From: Methylobacterium sp. Leaf108
GTDB taxonomy: Bacteria; Pseudomonadota; Alphaproteobacteria; Rhizobiales; Beijerinckiaceae
Assembly (NCBI RefSeq): GCF_001423265.1
Contig: NZ_LMND01000030.1
Coordinates: forward strand, 210,996 to 274,995
Direction: 5' to 3'
Length of the DNA stretch: 64,000 nt
This document shows positions 1 to 9,357 of this stretch, in pieces. The notes below the pieces were generated by a model. The model made no database searches, was not told the DNA's origin, and was given only the letters and a program-made list of their open reading frames with translations. Within the stretch, counting starts at the first letter, position 1, and every line of letters starts with the position of its first letter. The position numbers and the translations under genes were made by a program.

Positions 1-182
1 GCGGTCACCGCCATCATCAGCGCGACGATGCCGACGAATTCGCCGAAGCCCGGGCCCCTCCACTCGGGCCGCGTGCGTTCGGGCGCGGATGCCTCGACGA
101 TCGCCCGCATCTCGGGCGACGTCGCGACAGGTTCGCTCTGGAGCGAGGCCCCGCGTTCGGGCCGGGCCGCGATGACGGTCAC
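1..182 (-). CDS. N-terminal fragment of a probable MFS drug-resistance transporter
   Basis: The reverse strand reads about 60 codons from a GTG at 182 off the left edge without a stop. After a polar, unstructured leader of about 40 residues the frame ends in GPGFGEFVGIVALMMAVT. This resembles the start of the first membrane helix of Bcr/CflA-type MFS exporters, where a T/GEF(V/I)-ALMA motif opens helix 1. An AAAGGA element lies about 11 bases before the GTG. Only the extreme N-terminus is visible, so the family call is an inference from one short motif and the substrate is unknown. The gene points away from the sigma-54 regulator and is probably unrelated to it. Confidence 0.42.
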   Translation of the reverse strand, partial: MTVIAARPERGASLQSEPVATSPEMRAIVEASAPERTRPEWRGPGFGEFVGIVALMMAVT

Positions 183-490
183 GATGCGGGCGATCCTTTG
201 GGGGCAATCCTTGCGCGGCGGGTCTTCCCCTGGCGCGGCGGGTCTTCGGCGCGAAAAGGTCGAGGCGCCGACGAAGCGACGCCACGCCGGTCCATCCATC
301 AATTCGGTCGATCGCCTGACGGATGCATCTATGTCCCGGCCCCGTACGGCCGGGTGCGCCCGCGCACAGGAGGTTCGGCTCGTGCTGCGGCTTACCCGTC
401 ACCTTCAGCCGGCCTTGCCACCTCAGAGCGACCGCGCATCGGCCCCCTGGCGATCCGCCGGCCCGTGGACCGTCTGGTCTCACGCGCGCT
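183..490. other. Intergenic stretch, no gene seen
   Basis: About 300 bases lie between the start of the left-edge gene and the stop of the regulator. A 15-base direct repeat (GCGCGGCGGGTCTTC) occurs twice about 20 bases apart near 213-247. Open frames here have no recognisable protein content. No clear terminator with a T-run was seen. Confidence 0.5.
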
Positions 491-2353
491 TCACCCCCTC
501 GGGACAGCCTCACCGCTCGCCGAGAGGCAGCGCCGATAGAGCGTACTGCGGCTGATCCCGAGACGACGGGCGGCCTGCGAGACGTTGCCGCCACAGGCCG
601 CCAGGGCCGAGCGCATGGCCTCCAAGGCGATACCGTCGAGCTGCCCGGGAGCGGCGGGAGCAGGCGCTTCGGCCTGTCGCTTCAGGTCCGCGGGCAGGGC
701 GTCGCGGGTCAGCGTCTCTCCGGGGTCCGCCAGGGCGCGCAGGGCGCGCAGGGTACCCACGAGCTGGCGGAAGTTGCCGGGCCAGTCGCAGGCCGCGAGC
801 GCCGCCTCGCAGCCCTCGTCGAGGACGACGTCGCCGCCCAGGTTGCTCCAGAGCCGGCGCACGAGGGCCGGGCGGTCGGGATAGGCCCGCAGGGGCGGCA
901 GGCCGACGGTATAGGTGGCGATGCGGAAGTACAGGTCGGCGCGGAAGGCGCCTGCCGCGACGAGGTCGGGCAGCCGGCGGTGGGTCGCGCAGATCACGGC
1001 CACGTCGAGGGGGATCGGCCGGCTCGCCCCGACCGGCGTCACCTCCCGCTCCTGCAGCACCCGCAGCAGGCGCGACTGCAGGGTGAGGGGCATGTCGCCG
1101 ATCTCGTCGAGGAAGACGAGGCCGCCCTCGGCTTCGCGCAACAGGCCGCGGGAACCGGCCTTGCGCGCGCCGGTGAAGGCGCCCGCCTCGTAGCCGAACA
1201 ATTCGGCCTCGATCAGGCTCTCGGGCAGGGCGGCGCAATTCACCGCGACGAAGGGCTTTGCCCCCCTGCGGCTACCGGCGTGGGCGGCACGGGCGAACAC
1301 CTCCTTGCCGGTGCCGGTCTCGCCCTGGATCAACACCGAGACGCCGGCATCGAGAAGGCGCACCGCCCGCGCGAGATCCCGGCGGGTCTCCGGCGACAGC
1401 GCGATGTCGGGATCGGGCACCACGGTCGCCGCCGCCGGGAGATCCGGCCGCGAGAGTCTTCGCGTGGCCGGAGGCTCGCGGTCGATCCGGGCGTGGAATC
1501 CGCGCCCGGCCCGGTCGCGCAGCATCGCCACGCCGGCGCCGGGGCGGATGGTGTCGGGAAACAGCGCGGCGAGGGCGAGGTGGTCGAGGCCGGCCCAGTC
1601 GAGGCCGAGCAGGCTCAGCCCGTGCCGGTTGGCCGCCACCAGGCGCCGGTCGTCGAACACCAGCACGCCTTCGCGGGGCGTGCCGACGAGCGCCGGGTCG
1701 GAATGAAGCCGCAGGATTTCGCAGCCGGGAAACCCGGTCGTGAGGGCGCGATGCTCGACGCCGTCGACGGCGCGTCGCAGCAGCTCCAGGGCGTGCGAGG
1801 GATGCGCCGAGGCCGGTCCGGATAGGTCGAGCACGCCCAGAGTGTTGCCGCGCGGACCGAGGATCGGCATGGCGGCGCAGCTCAGGATGCGGTGGCCCTC
1901 GAAGTAATGCTCCACGCCGTGCACGGATACGGCCTGGCGCTCGATCAGGGCCGCGCCGATGGCATTGGTGCCCGTGGACGATTCCGACCACGGCACGCCG
2001 GGGCGCAGGGCGACCTGCACCGCACGGGCGGCGAAATCCGTGCTGCCGAGACTGTCGAGGATGATTCCGTCGGGATCGGCGAGGACCACGATCCCGCCGC
2101 CGGCGAGGGCCTCGGCATGCAGGGCCTCGACCTCGGGCCGGCATAGCCGGCGCAGGTCGAAACTGCGTTCCACCACCTGGCGCAAGGCATGGTCGGGCAT
2201 CGGCTCGAGGGTAGGGCGCACGGCGCTGTCGAGCCCGGCTTCGGCACAGCGCAGCCACGAACGCAGGACCGGTTCCGACGGGCGACGATCGCCGACGAGC
2301 GACCGCCGCGCGGCCATCAGCGTTTCCGCGGTCACGGACGGGGATTCTTCCAT
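491..2353 (-). CDS. Sigma-54-dependent Fis-family activator (AcoR-like)
   Basis: A 620-residue enhancer-binding protein that would activate a sigma-54 promoter, most probably that of the divergent aldehyde dehydrogenase. An N-terminal sensory region with GAF-like sequence (about residues 60-220) is followed by the AAA+ domain. This has Walker A GETGTGKE near residue 342, the sigma-54-contacting loop GAFTGA near 390 and Walker B GGLVFLDEIGDM. The C-terminus is a Fis-type helix-turn-helix (NVSQAARRLGISRSTLYRR). This is the AcoR architecture, whose members sense small metabolites such as acetoin or aldehydes. The ATG at 2353 was chosen because the frame upstream of it runs through a perfect palindrome (2375-2415) that looks like an operator. 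The effector is not known from sequence. Confidence 0.92.
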   Translation of the reverse strand: MEESPSVTAETLMAARRSLVGDRRPSEPVLRSWLRCAEAGLDSAVRPTLEPMPDHALRQVVERSFDLRRLCRPEVEALHAEALAGGGIVVLADPDGIILDSLGSTDFAARAVQVALRPGVPWSESSTGTNAIGAALIERQAVSVHGVEHYFEGHRILSCAAMPILGPRGNTLGVLDLSGPASAHPSHALELLRRAVDGVEHRALTTGFPGCEILRLHSDPALVGTPREGVLVFDDRRLVAANRHGLSLLGLDWAGLDHLALAALFPDTIRPGAGVAMLRDRAGRGFHARIDREPPATRRLSRPDLPAAATVVPDPDIALSPETRRDLARAVRLLDAGVSVLIQGETGTGKEVFARAAHAGSRRGAKPFVAVNCAALPESLIEAELFGYEAGAFTGARKAGSRGLLREAEGGLVFLDEIGDMPLTLQSRLLRVLQEREVTPVGASRPIPLDVAVICATHRRLPDLVAAGAFRADLYFRIATYTVGLPPLRAYPDRPALVRRLWSNLGGDVVLDEGCEAALAACDWPGNFRQLVGTLRALRALADPGETLTRDALPADLKRQAEAPAPAAPGQLDGIALEAMRSALAACGGNVSQAARRLGISRSTLYRRCLSASGEAVPRG

Positions 2354-2374
2354 CGCTCGCGCCGTTCGGGCTCC

Positions 2375-2415
2375 AGCTGCGACACCCGTCGCAATTTGCG
2401 ACGGGTGTCGCAGCT
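2375..2415. promoter_or_regulatory. Perfect palindromic operator / enhancer site of the sigma-54 activator
   Basis: Two perfect 19-base arms (2375-2393 and 2397-2415, AGCTGCGACACCCGTCGCA and its reverse complement) flank a 3-base ATT centre. A further half-like TGTCGCAGC follows at 2415-2423. The site is 22 bases from the regulator start and about 150 bases upstream of the sigma-54 promoter of the aldehyde dehydrogenase. That is a normal place for an enhancer-binding-protein site that also controls its own gene. Binding by this regulator is inferred. Confidence 0.75.
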
Positions 2416-2565
2416 GTCGCAGCACAAGTCCAGCGTAAGGGCGTCGAAAGGCCTTTCGCCGTTCCGGCGAGCAAGGATGCCCGCCTGCGGTATAACGAAC
2501 AAGTAACGAATATCCTCAACGTCTTACCGCGACGCACAAGAGACGCTCGACCGTACCGGTTTCAT

Positions 2566-2582
2566 TTGGCATGGACCCTGCC
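2566..2582 (+). promoter_or_regulatory. Sigma-54 (-24/-12) promoter of the aldehyde dehydrogenase
   Basis: TTGGCATG-N4-CTGCC matches the sigma-54 consensus TGGCACG-N4-TTGCW, with the invariant GG (2568-2569) and GC (2580-2581) separated by exactly 10 bases. Transcription would start near 2593. This excludes the in-frame ATGs at 2571 and 2583 and supports the start at 2625, which has its own strong ribosome binding site. Confidence 0.75.
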
Positions 2583-2624
2583 ATGGCGTATGAGGTCTCA
2601 ACACAACAACAAGGAGGATTCGCC

Positions 2625-4145
<1,521 letters not shown>

Positions 4146-4167
4146 GCCGTCCACGCCTGTCGCGAAG

Positions 4168-4192
4168 CGCCCCGACCGGACGGGCCGGGGCG
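4168..4192 (+). terminator. Hairpin after the aldehyde dehydrogenase
   Basis: Seven-base arms CGCCCCG (4168-4174) and CGGGGCG (4186-4192) flank an 11-base loop and are followed by only three T residues. It could be a partial terminator between the dehydrogenase and the DUF779 gene. Confidence 0.45.
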
Positions 4193-4324
4193 TTTCCGCG
4201 TGGCATATCTGCGATCGTTCACCTCGCGACCTGATCCTGAGGCAGCGGCGCGAAGCGCGGCCCTTCAGGACGGGCTGGCGTGCTGGTCCGAGGCCGATCT
4301 CACCTGAGCGAAAGACGACCGACC

Positions 4325-4735
4325 ATGACCGACCCCAGCACCGCCGACCAAGCCGGCGCCGACGGTACGCCCCTGCGCGTCACCGCGACCCCGGCGGCCG
4401 TCGCGTTGATCGACGAACTGCGCGCCGAGCACGGGCCGGTGATGTTCCACCAGTCCGGCGGCTGCTGCGACGGCTCCTCGCCGATGTGCTACCCCGTCGG
4501 CGACTTCCTCACCGGTGACAGCGACGTGCACCTCGGCGAGGTGGCCGGTGCCGACTTCTGGATCAGCCGGCCGCAGTTCCAGGTCTGGAAGCACACCCAC
4601 CTCATCCTCGACGTGGTGCCCGGGCGCGGCGGCATGTTTTCTCTCGAGAACGGTCGCGACAAACGGTTCCTCATCCGCTCGCGGCTGTTCACGCAAGCCG
4701 AGAACACCGCCCTGGAGGGCGCCTGCCGGCTCTGA
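4325..4735 (+). CDS. DUF779 family protein
   Basis: A 136-residue soluble protein of the DUF779 family, which is commonly encoded beside AcoD/ExaC-type aldehyde dehydrogenases. Cysteine-rich HQSGGCCDGSSPMCYP (about residues 38-53) is the family hallmark and could bind a metal or thiol adduct. PGRGGMFSLENGRDKRFLIRSR near the C-terminus is also typical. The ATG at 4325 (MTDPSTADQAG) is preferred to the upstream in-frame ATG at 4280 because family homology begins after it. No biochemical role is established for the family, so a job in aldehyde metabolism is inferred only from its neighbour. Confidence 0.85.
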   Translation: MTDPSTADQAGADGTPLRVTATPAAVALIDELRAEHGPVMFHQSGGCCDGSSPMCYPVGDFLTGDSDVHLGEVAGADFWISRPQFQVWKHTHLILDVVPGRGGMFSLENGRDKRFLIRSRLFTQAENTALEGACRL

Positions 4736-4745
4736 TCGCCGTCGC

Positions 4746-5462
4746 TCAGGTTTCGGGGGCCTCATCGGTCTGGGACGTCGTCCCGCGATACCCCGTCGCC
4801 AGCACGTACAATTCGCTCGAATCGGCCCGGCTCGCGTTCGGCTTGACGTGTCGCACCAGGGAGAAGTCGCGCTTCAAGTCGGCGAGCAGCGTGCCCTCGG
4901 TGCCGCCCTGGAACACCTTGGCGAGATAGGCCCCGCCCGGCGCCAGGATCTCGCGGGCGAACTCGGCGGCGGTCTCGGCCAGTCCGATGATGCGCAGGTG
5001 GTCGGTCTGCTTGTGGCCGGTGGTGTTGGCGGCCATGTCGGACAGGACGAGGTCGGCCCGGCCGCCGAGCAGCGTGGTCAGACGTTCGGGCGCGCTCGGG
5101 TCGAGGAAGTCGAGGGTGATGAACTCGACGCCCGTCATCGGCTCGATCTCGAGAAGGTCGATGCCGACGATGCGCCCTTCCGCGCCCACGATCTTGGCCG
5201 CCACCTGCGACCACCCGCCGGGGGCTGCGCCGAGATCGACGATCCGCTGGCCGGGCTTGATGATCTTGAAACGCTCGTCGATCTCAATGAGCTTGAAGGC
5301 GGCCCGCGAGCGATATCCCTCACGCTTGGCACGGGCGACGTAGGGATCGTTGAGCTGGCGTTCCAGCCAACGCTTCTGAGACGCCGTGCGGCCTCGCCCC
5401 GTCTTCACCCGCTGCTTGAGTTCGCCCCGCAACCCGCCGCTGGCACCGCGCCGATCGGTCAA
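4746..5462 (-). CDS. rlmE: 23S rRNA (uridine-2'-O-)-methyltransferase RlmE (FtsJ)
   Basis: A 238-residue SAM-dependent methyltransferase that modifies U2552 of 23S rRNA during large-subunit maturation. After a basic N-terminal tail, RWLERQLNDPYVARAKREGY leads into the SAM-binding motif IVDLGAAPGGWSQVA. DLVLSDMAANTTG carries the catalytic Asp, and the K-D-K-E-type catalytic set is completed by the downstream Lys and Glu in AYLAKVFQGG and the C-terminal strand. The start is a TTG at 5462 overlapping the ppx stop by four bases (TTGA). This keeps the full family length and implies translational coupling to ppx. Confidence 0.94.
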   Translation of the reverse strand: MTDRRGASGGLRGELKQRVKTGRGRTASQKRWLERQLNDPYVARAKREGYRSRAAFKLIEIDERFKIIKPGQRIVDLGAAPGGWSQVAAKIVGAEGRIVGIDLLEIEPMTGVEFITLDFLDPSAPERLTTLLGGRADLVLSDMAANTTGHKQTDHLRIIGLAETAAEFAREILAPGGAYLAKVFQGGTEGTLLADLKRDFSLVRHVKPNASRADSSELYVLATGYRGTTSQTDEAPET

Positions 5463-6559
5463 CGGTGGCCCCCGCGGCGCCAGACGCCGTCCTCGCGCAT
5501 CATGTTCATCAACAGTCCTTCGCGCAGGCCGCGGTCGGCGATGCGCAGGCGTTCAGAGGGAAAGGCCCGGCGGATCGCCTCGAGGATGGCGCAGCCCGCC
5601 AGCACGAGGTCGGCCCGGTCCCGGCCGATGCAAGGGTTGTCTGCGCGCTGGTCGAGGCGCGTGTCGAGGAGGTCGTCGATGGCGTCGGAGACCTCGCCGT
5701 CGCTCATCCAGAGGCCGTCGACCCGGCGGCGCTCGTAGCGCACGAGCCGCAAATGCATGGCCGCCAGCGTCGTCACCGTGCCGGAGGTGCCGAGCAGGTG
5801 GAAATGCCGGGCGTTGGCGGCGGGTGCCGCCCGGATCGCGAAGCGGGCGAGGAGGTCGGCGACCTCCTCCACCATGCCCTCGAACATCAGCCGCGTGACC
5901 TCCGCCCCGCCATGGCGTTCGGCCAGGGTGACGACACCGACGGGCAGGGAATCCCAGGCGCGGATGCGCAGGGTGGGGTCCGTCGACGGATTGGTGGCCG
6001 CCCCGTCGAGCCAGGCGATCTCGGTGGAGCCGCCGCCGATATCGAAGATCACCACCGATTCGGCGTAAGGGTCGGCCAGCGCCGCGCAGCCGGTGACGGC
6101 GAGATAGGCCTCGGTCTGCCGGTCGACGATCTCGAGATCGAGTCCGACCTGCGTGCGGACCCGTTCGACGAAGTCGGCGCCGTTCACCGCGAGCCGGCAC
6201 GCCTCCGTGGCGATGATCTTGGCCCGCACGACGCCGCGGGTCTCCATCTTGGAGCGGCAGATCCGAAGGGCGTCGAGGGTGCGCAGGATCGCCGCCTCGC
6301 TGAGGCGGTCGGAGGTGCCGAGCCCCTCGCCGAGGCGTACGATGCGCGAGAAGGCGTCGATGACGCGAAAGCCATGGGAGGCCGCTTCGGCGATCAGCAA
6401 CCGGCAATTGTTGGTGCCGAGGTCGAGGGCCGCATAGGCGTTGCGGCGTCCGAGCCGGAACGGGGCGGCGGGTGCGGCACTCCGCGAGGTGGACACCCCG
6501 TCGATCGCTGGCTGGCCGGCGGGCGGGGCCGGCAGGGTCGCCGCACTCTCTTCCCTCAT
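5459..6559 (-). CDS. ppx: Ppx/GppA family exopolyphosphatase
   Basis: A protein of about 366 residues of the ASKHA phosphotransferase fold, acting on polyphosphate and/or pppGpp. The phosphate-1 loop YAALDLGTNNCRLLIA is near the N-terminus and the second glycine loop VVIFDIGGGSTEIAWL near the middle. TSGTVTTLAAMHL and LAGCAILEAI match the family further on. It lacks the long C-terminal HD-like domain of E. coli Ppx, as is usual for the short alphaproteobacterial form. The ATG at 6559 is used, but one at 6607 is equally open and neither has a clear ribosome binding site. It is followed by rlmE with a four-base overlap. Confidence 0.88.
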   Translation of the reverse strand: MREESAATLPAPPAGQPAIDGVSTSRSAAPAAPFRLGRRNAYAALDLGTNNCRLLIAEAASHGFRVIDAFSRIVRLGEGLGTSDRLSEAAILRTLDALRICRSKMETRGVVRAKIIATEACRLAVNGADFVERVRTQVGLDLEIVDRQTEAYLAVTGCAALADPYAESVVIFDIGGGSTEIAWLDGAATNPSTDPTLRIRAWDSLPVGVVTLAERHGGAEVTRLMFEGMVEEVADLLARFAIRAAPAANARHFHLLGTSGTVTTLAAMHLRLVRYERRRVDGLWMSDGEVSDAIDDLLDTRLDQRADNPCIGRDRADLVLAGCAILEAIRRAFPSERLRIADRGLREGLLMNMMREDGVWRRGGHR

Positions 6560-6923
6560 CGGGGGACACGGTCCTCGGTCGCGGCCGCGGGCATGCCGCC
6601 CGGCCATCGTTCACGTCGAAACTACAGGGCTTACGAAGAACTGCAAAGACTTCATCCCGGCCGGTATTCCCCATCCCCCGCCACGTGCGCGGCGCGGCCG
6701 CCGAAAGCGCCCTGCCGCAGCGCGAAGGCGTGCCGATCATGGAAAGTTCGCCTCGCTCGAAAGCTGCATCGCGCGATCGTCGGCCTTAGCGACACCGGAT
6801 CCCGTTGCCCCACTGCATCGCCTGCGCATCCCATGACCCCGAGACGCTCCCGCCACCTTGCCAAGGTCGGACCGGCCGGGTAACACCGCGCAGTGCCGGC
6901 TCGCTCGACGATCCAGCGCCTGT
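6560..6923. other. Intergenic stretch before the tRNA
   Basis: This stretch contains the ppx upstream region and the promoter region of the tRNA gene. No protein-like frame, repeat or recognisable RNA structure was found. Confidence 0.45.
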
Positions 6924-6999
6924 GCCGCAATAGCTCAGCTGGTAGAGCACCTCATTCGTAATGAGGGGGTCGGGGGTTCGAATCCCTCTTGCGGCACCA
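6924..6999 (+). tRNA. tRNA-Thr (anticodon CGT)
   Basis: A 76-base cloverleaf. Acceptor arm GCCGCAA (6924-6930) pairs with TTGCGGC (6989-6995), followed by discriminator A and an encoded CCA. The D arm contains AGCTCAGCTGGTAGAGC. The anticodon stem CCTCA/TGAGG encloses the loop TTCGTAA, so the anticodon is CGT and it reads ACG threonine codons. The T arm contains GGTTCGAATCC. Confidence 0.97.
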
Positions 7000-7339
7000 T
7001 TCCCGACCTAGGTTGCAAGCCGTTACTCGACTTTTGCCCGCCTGCGACGGCAGCGGGGAACGGTGTCGTCGAAGCTGACGATGCGCAGGGCATCCGATCA
7101 TTGCCCGACTTCACGGATATGGGGCGCTCGCGTTCTGTTCGGCTTGTTCGGTCGTGAGGTAGCCGAATGGAAGCGTTGCCGTTCGCAGCAACCTGCGATC
7201 TCGGCGAACGCGTCGCGTCGGACCTCGTCTCGGGCCGCCCATCGTCGCTGGCTGACGCGTTCGATCTCGAGGATGTGGAGGAAGCATTCCAGCGGGGCGG
7301 TGCCGGCGCAACAGCCAGGCTGCCTTTGGCCGCGACGCC
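7000..7339. other. Spacer between tRNA-Thr and the CRISPR array
   Basis: About 340 bases at the leader-distal end of the array. No cas gene, integrase or duplicated tRNA 3' end was found. Open frames here run into the repeats and are not credible. Confidence 0.45.
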
Positions 7340-8409
7340 ATTTCGATCCGCGCTCCCGTGAGGGAGCGACTGCGTCCAGGCGAAGGTGATGATCAGCTCG
7401 ACGGCGTTTCGATCCACGCTCCCGTGAGGGAGCGACCGGGCGTCTCGCAATGTCCGCCCCGTTCCTTGCGTTTCGATCCACGCTCCCGTGAGGGAGCGAC
7501 ACATACACAACAGGATCGCCGCTTAAGGCCACCTGTTTCGATCCACGCTCCCGTGAGGGAGCGACCGGTCATGGTACTGTCGGGCCGAACGCCCGTTGAT
7601 GTTTCGATCCACGCTCCCGTGAGGGAGCGACACGGTTCTGCGCCCTTCAGCCAACAGGAATCAGGGTTTCGATCCACGCTCCCGTGAGGGAGCGACGACC
7701 CCCATGCTCGCGATCGATCCGCCGAAAGAGTTTCGATCCACGCTCCCGTGAGGGAGCGACGGGCCAGGTCGCATCGGGAGGCCAGCGGTCCGAGTTTCGA
7801 TCCACGCTCCCGTGAGGGAGCGACCTTTGAGACGGAGGGGGGCTTGCGGGGGATAGCAGTTTCGATCCACGCTCCCGTGAGGGAGCGACCCCCACGCTTC
7901 AGGCTCCAGGCGACGACCATGCGGGTTTCGATCCACGCTCCCGTGAGGGAGCGACCCAGCACACGCTGTTGGCCAGCGGGTTGCCGATGTTTCGATCCAC
8001 GCTCCCGTGAGGGAGCGACCGGCCACGAAGGCGAACCATCCCGGCCGAGGGACGTTTCGATCCACGCTCCCGTGAGGGAGCGACGTGATTGCCGATGAGG
8101 CCGACGCTGCCGAGGAAGGTTTCGATCCACGCTCCCGTGAGGGAGCGACCCTCGTGACCGGCTACGGCAAGCCCTACTCAGTGTTTCGATCCACGCTCCC
8201 GTGAGGGAGCGACAGGCCCTCCGCGCATATCCGACCGTGGCGGCAGTGTTTCGATCCACGCTCCCGTGAGGGAGCGACCCGGGCGATCGACTTCGTCGAG
8301 CCCATCGCGCACGTTTCGATCCACGCTCCCGTGAGGGAGCGACCGGCCGTGGCCGACCTGGCCCGATCCGGGTTCGGCGTTTCGATCCACGCTCCCGTGA
8401 GGGAGCGAC
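7340..8409 (-). CRISPR. Type I-C-like CRISPR array, 17 repeats and 16 spacers, no cas genes nearby
   Basis: Seventeen 31-base repeats start at 7340, 7406, 7470, 7535, 7601, 7666, 7730, 7794, 7859, 7925, 7989, 8054, 8119, 8183, 8248, 8313 and 8379. They are separated by unique spacers of 33-35 bases. On the minus strand the repeat begins GTCGCTCCC and ends GGATCGAAAC. It has a 7-base-pair hairpin (CGCTCCC/GGGAGCG, loop TCAC), the form typical of type I-C (Cas5d-processed) repeats. Transcription is therefore expected on the minus strand with the leader to the right of 8409. The leftmost repeat (7340-7370) has two substitutions, as expected for the oldest, leader-distal end; the other 16 look identical. 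No Cas protein is encoded in this window. Confidence 0.97.
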
Positions 8410-8757
8410 CGCCTTCCCCTAACATGCGACCGGAATTGATGTCTTCAGCCTGGCTGCGCGAACCGTCGGGGGCGAAGGTGGTTGAGGCCGGTGGCGTGAG
8501 GGCGTCGGGACGCGAAGGTCTTGTCGGGTAAGGTGTTGTCCGATGTGCGAACCTCTGAACGACGGTCCGTCCGCTCTGGGTTCGCGCGTGCCACTCCGTG
8601 CATCGCTGGCGCGACCCTTGAAGACGACAGCGGGTCGGATCTTCGGCCGGGGAGGCCGCGTGCGAGCCCCGGGCGGAGCGCATCGATATTCGCCGACCCG
8701 GTCACCACGACGAAGCGAGGGGCGGATGCGGCCGAGTCCGGTCCTACTGGTCTACGC
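8410..8757 (-). promoter_or_regulatory. Presumed CRISPR leader and flanking intergenic DNA
   Basis: This is the 348-base stretch between the leader-proximal repeat and the stop of the next gene. Repeat orientation and the decayed repeat at the far end put the leader here, directing transcription leftward. The stretch is not conspicuously AT-rich and no clear promoter was recognised. No supported gene lies in it. Confidence 0.45.
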
Positions 8758-9309
8758 TCACAGGTCCTTCATGAAGCCGGCGAGGCGCATCAGGCCCTCG
8801 GGCCAGGGGCCGTGCCCGCTGGCGATGTTGATATGGCCGGAATGTCCGGCATCGACCGTCGTCGCGCCCCAGGCGAGGGCGAAACCCTCGGCGCGCGCGT
8901 AGCTGCAATAGGGGTCGTCGCGGCTCGCCACGACCAGGGCCGGGAACGGCAGGGGCCGGCGCGGGATCGGGGCGAACCGTCGGACGGCGTCGGGCAGGTT
9001 CGGTGTCGTCTCGACGTCGGGCAGCGCGACGAGAACGGCGCCGCGCACTACGCCGGTCGGGAAGGCGGGAACGGCCAGGATCGTGGCCACGACGCCCAGG
9101 CTGTGGGCGATCAGGATCACCGGACGCGTCGCCTGCGTCACCGCCTCGACGATGCGCCCGCACCAGGCCTCGGGGTCGGGATTGTGCCAATCGGCCTGCT
9201 CGACGACACGACCCGTCGACAGGCGGGAGGCCCAGCGGACCTGCCAATGGCCGTCGTCGGAGCCCCCGAGGCCCGGCAGGATCAGGATGTCGCAATCGGC
9301 CGTCTTCAT
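8758..9309 (-). CDS. RBBP9/YdeN family alpha/beta hydrolase
   Basis: A 183-residue serine hydrolase of the RBBP9/YdeN family. The opening DILILPGLGGSDDGHWQ carries the oxyanion region and family signature. LIAHSLGVVATI holds the nucleophile Ser in the G/A-H-S-L-G elbow. ASRDDPYCSYARAEGFA supplies the acid, and AGHSGHINIASGHGPWPEG the catalytic His. Substrates of this family are poorly defined. ATG 9309 is preferred over a TTG at 9327. It lies directly downstream of pxpC on the same strand with a gap of about 50 bases and may share its transcript. Confidence 0.88.
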   Translation of the reverse strand: MKTADCDILILPGLGGSDDGHWQVRWASRLSTGRVVEQADWHNPDPEAWCGRIVEAVTQATRPVILIAHSLGVVATILAVPAFPTGVVRGAVLVALPDVETTPNLPDAVRRFAPIPRRPLPFPALVVASRDDPYCSYARAEGFALAWGATTVDAGHSGHINIASGHGPWPEGLMRLAGFMKDL

Positions 9310-9357
9310 GGGCGCGTCGATAGCCAACTCCGGCCGGCCCGTCGAGGGCCGGTGCCG

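Noticed and set aside
2354..2425. Upstream extension of the sigma-54 activator to 2425
   Set aside because: It would translate through the palindromic operator and adds residues unlike the family.
2571..2624. N-terminal extension of the aldehyde dehydrogenase from the ATG at 2571
   Set aside because: That ATG lies within the sigma-54 promoter; the ATG at 2625 has an ideal ribosome binding site and matches the family N-terminus.
7393..8259. Open frames on both strands across the CRISPR array, with periodic SLTGAWIET- or VSIHAPVRERP-like repeats
   Set aside because: They are translations of the CRISPR repeat; such frames are a known source of false 'repeat protein' annotations.
8441..8471. 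Possible degenerate eighteenth CRISPR repeat starting GTCTTCAGCC
   Set aside because: Only a weak resemblance, the intervening 31 bases are shorter than any real spacer, and decay would be expected at the other end.
6924..8757. tRNA-Thr with CRISPR array as a genomic island integrated at the tRNA
   Set aside because: No integrase and no duplicated tRNA 3' end was found between 7000 and 8757.
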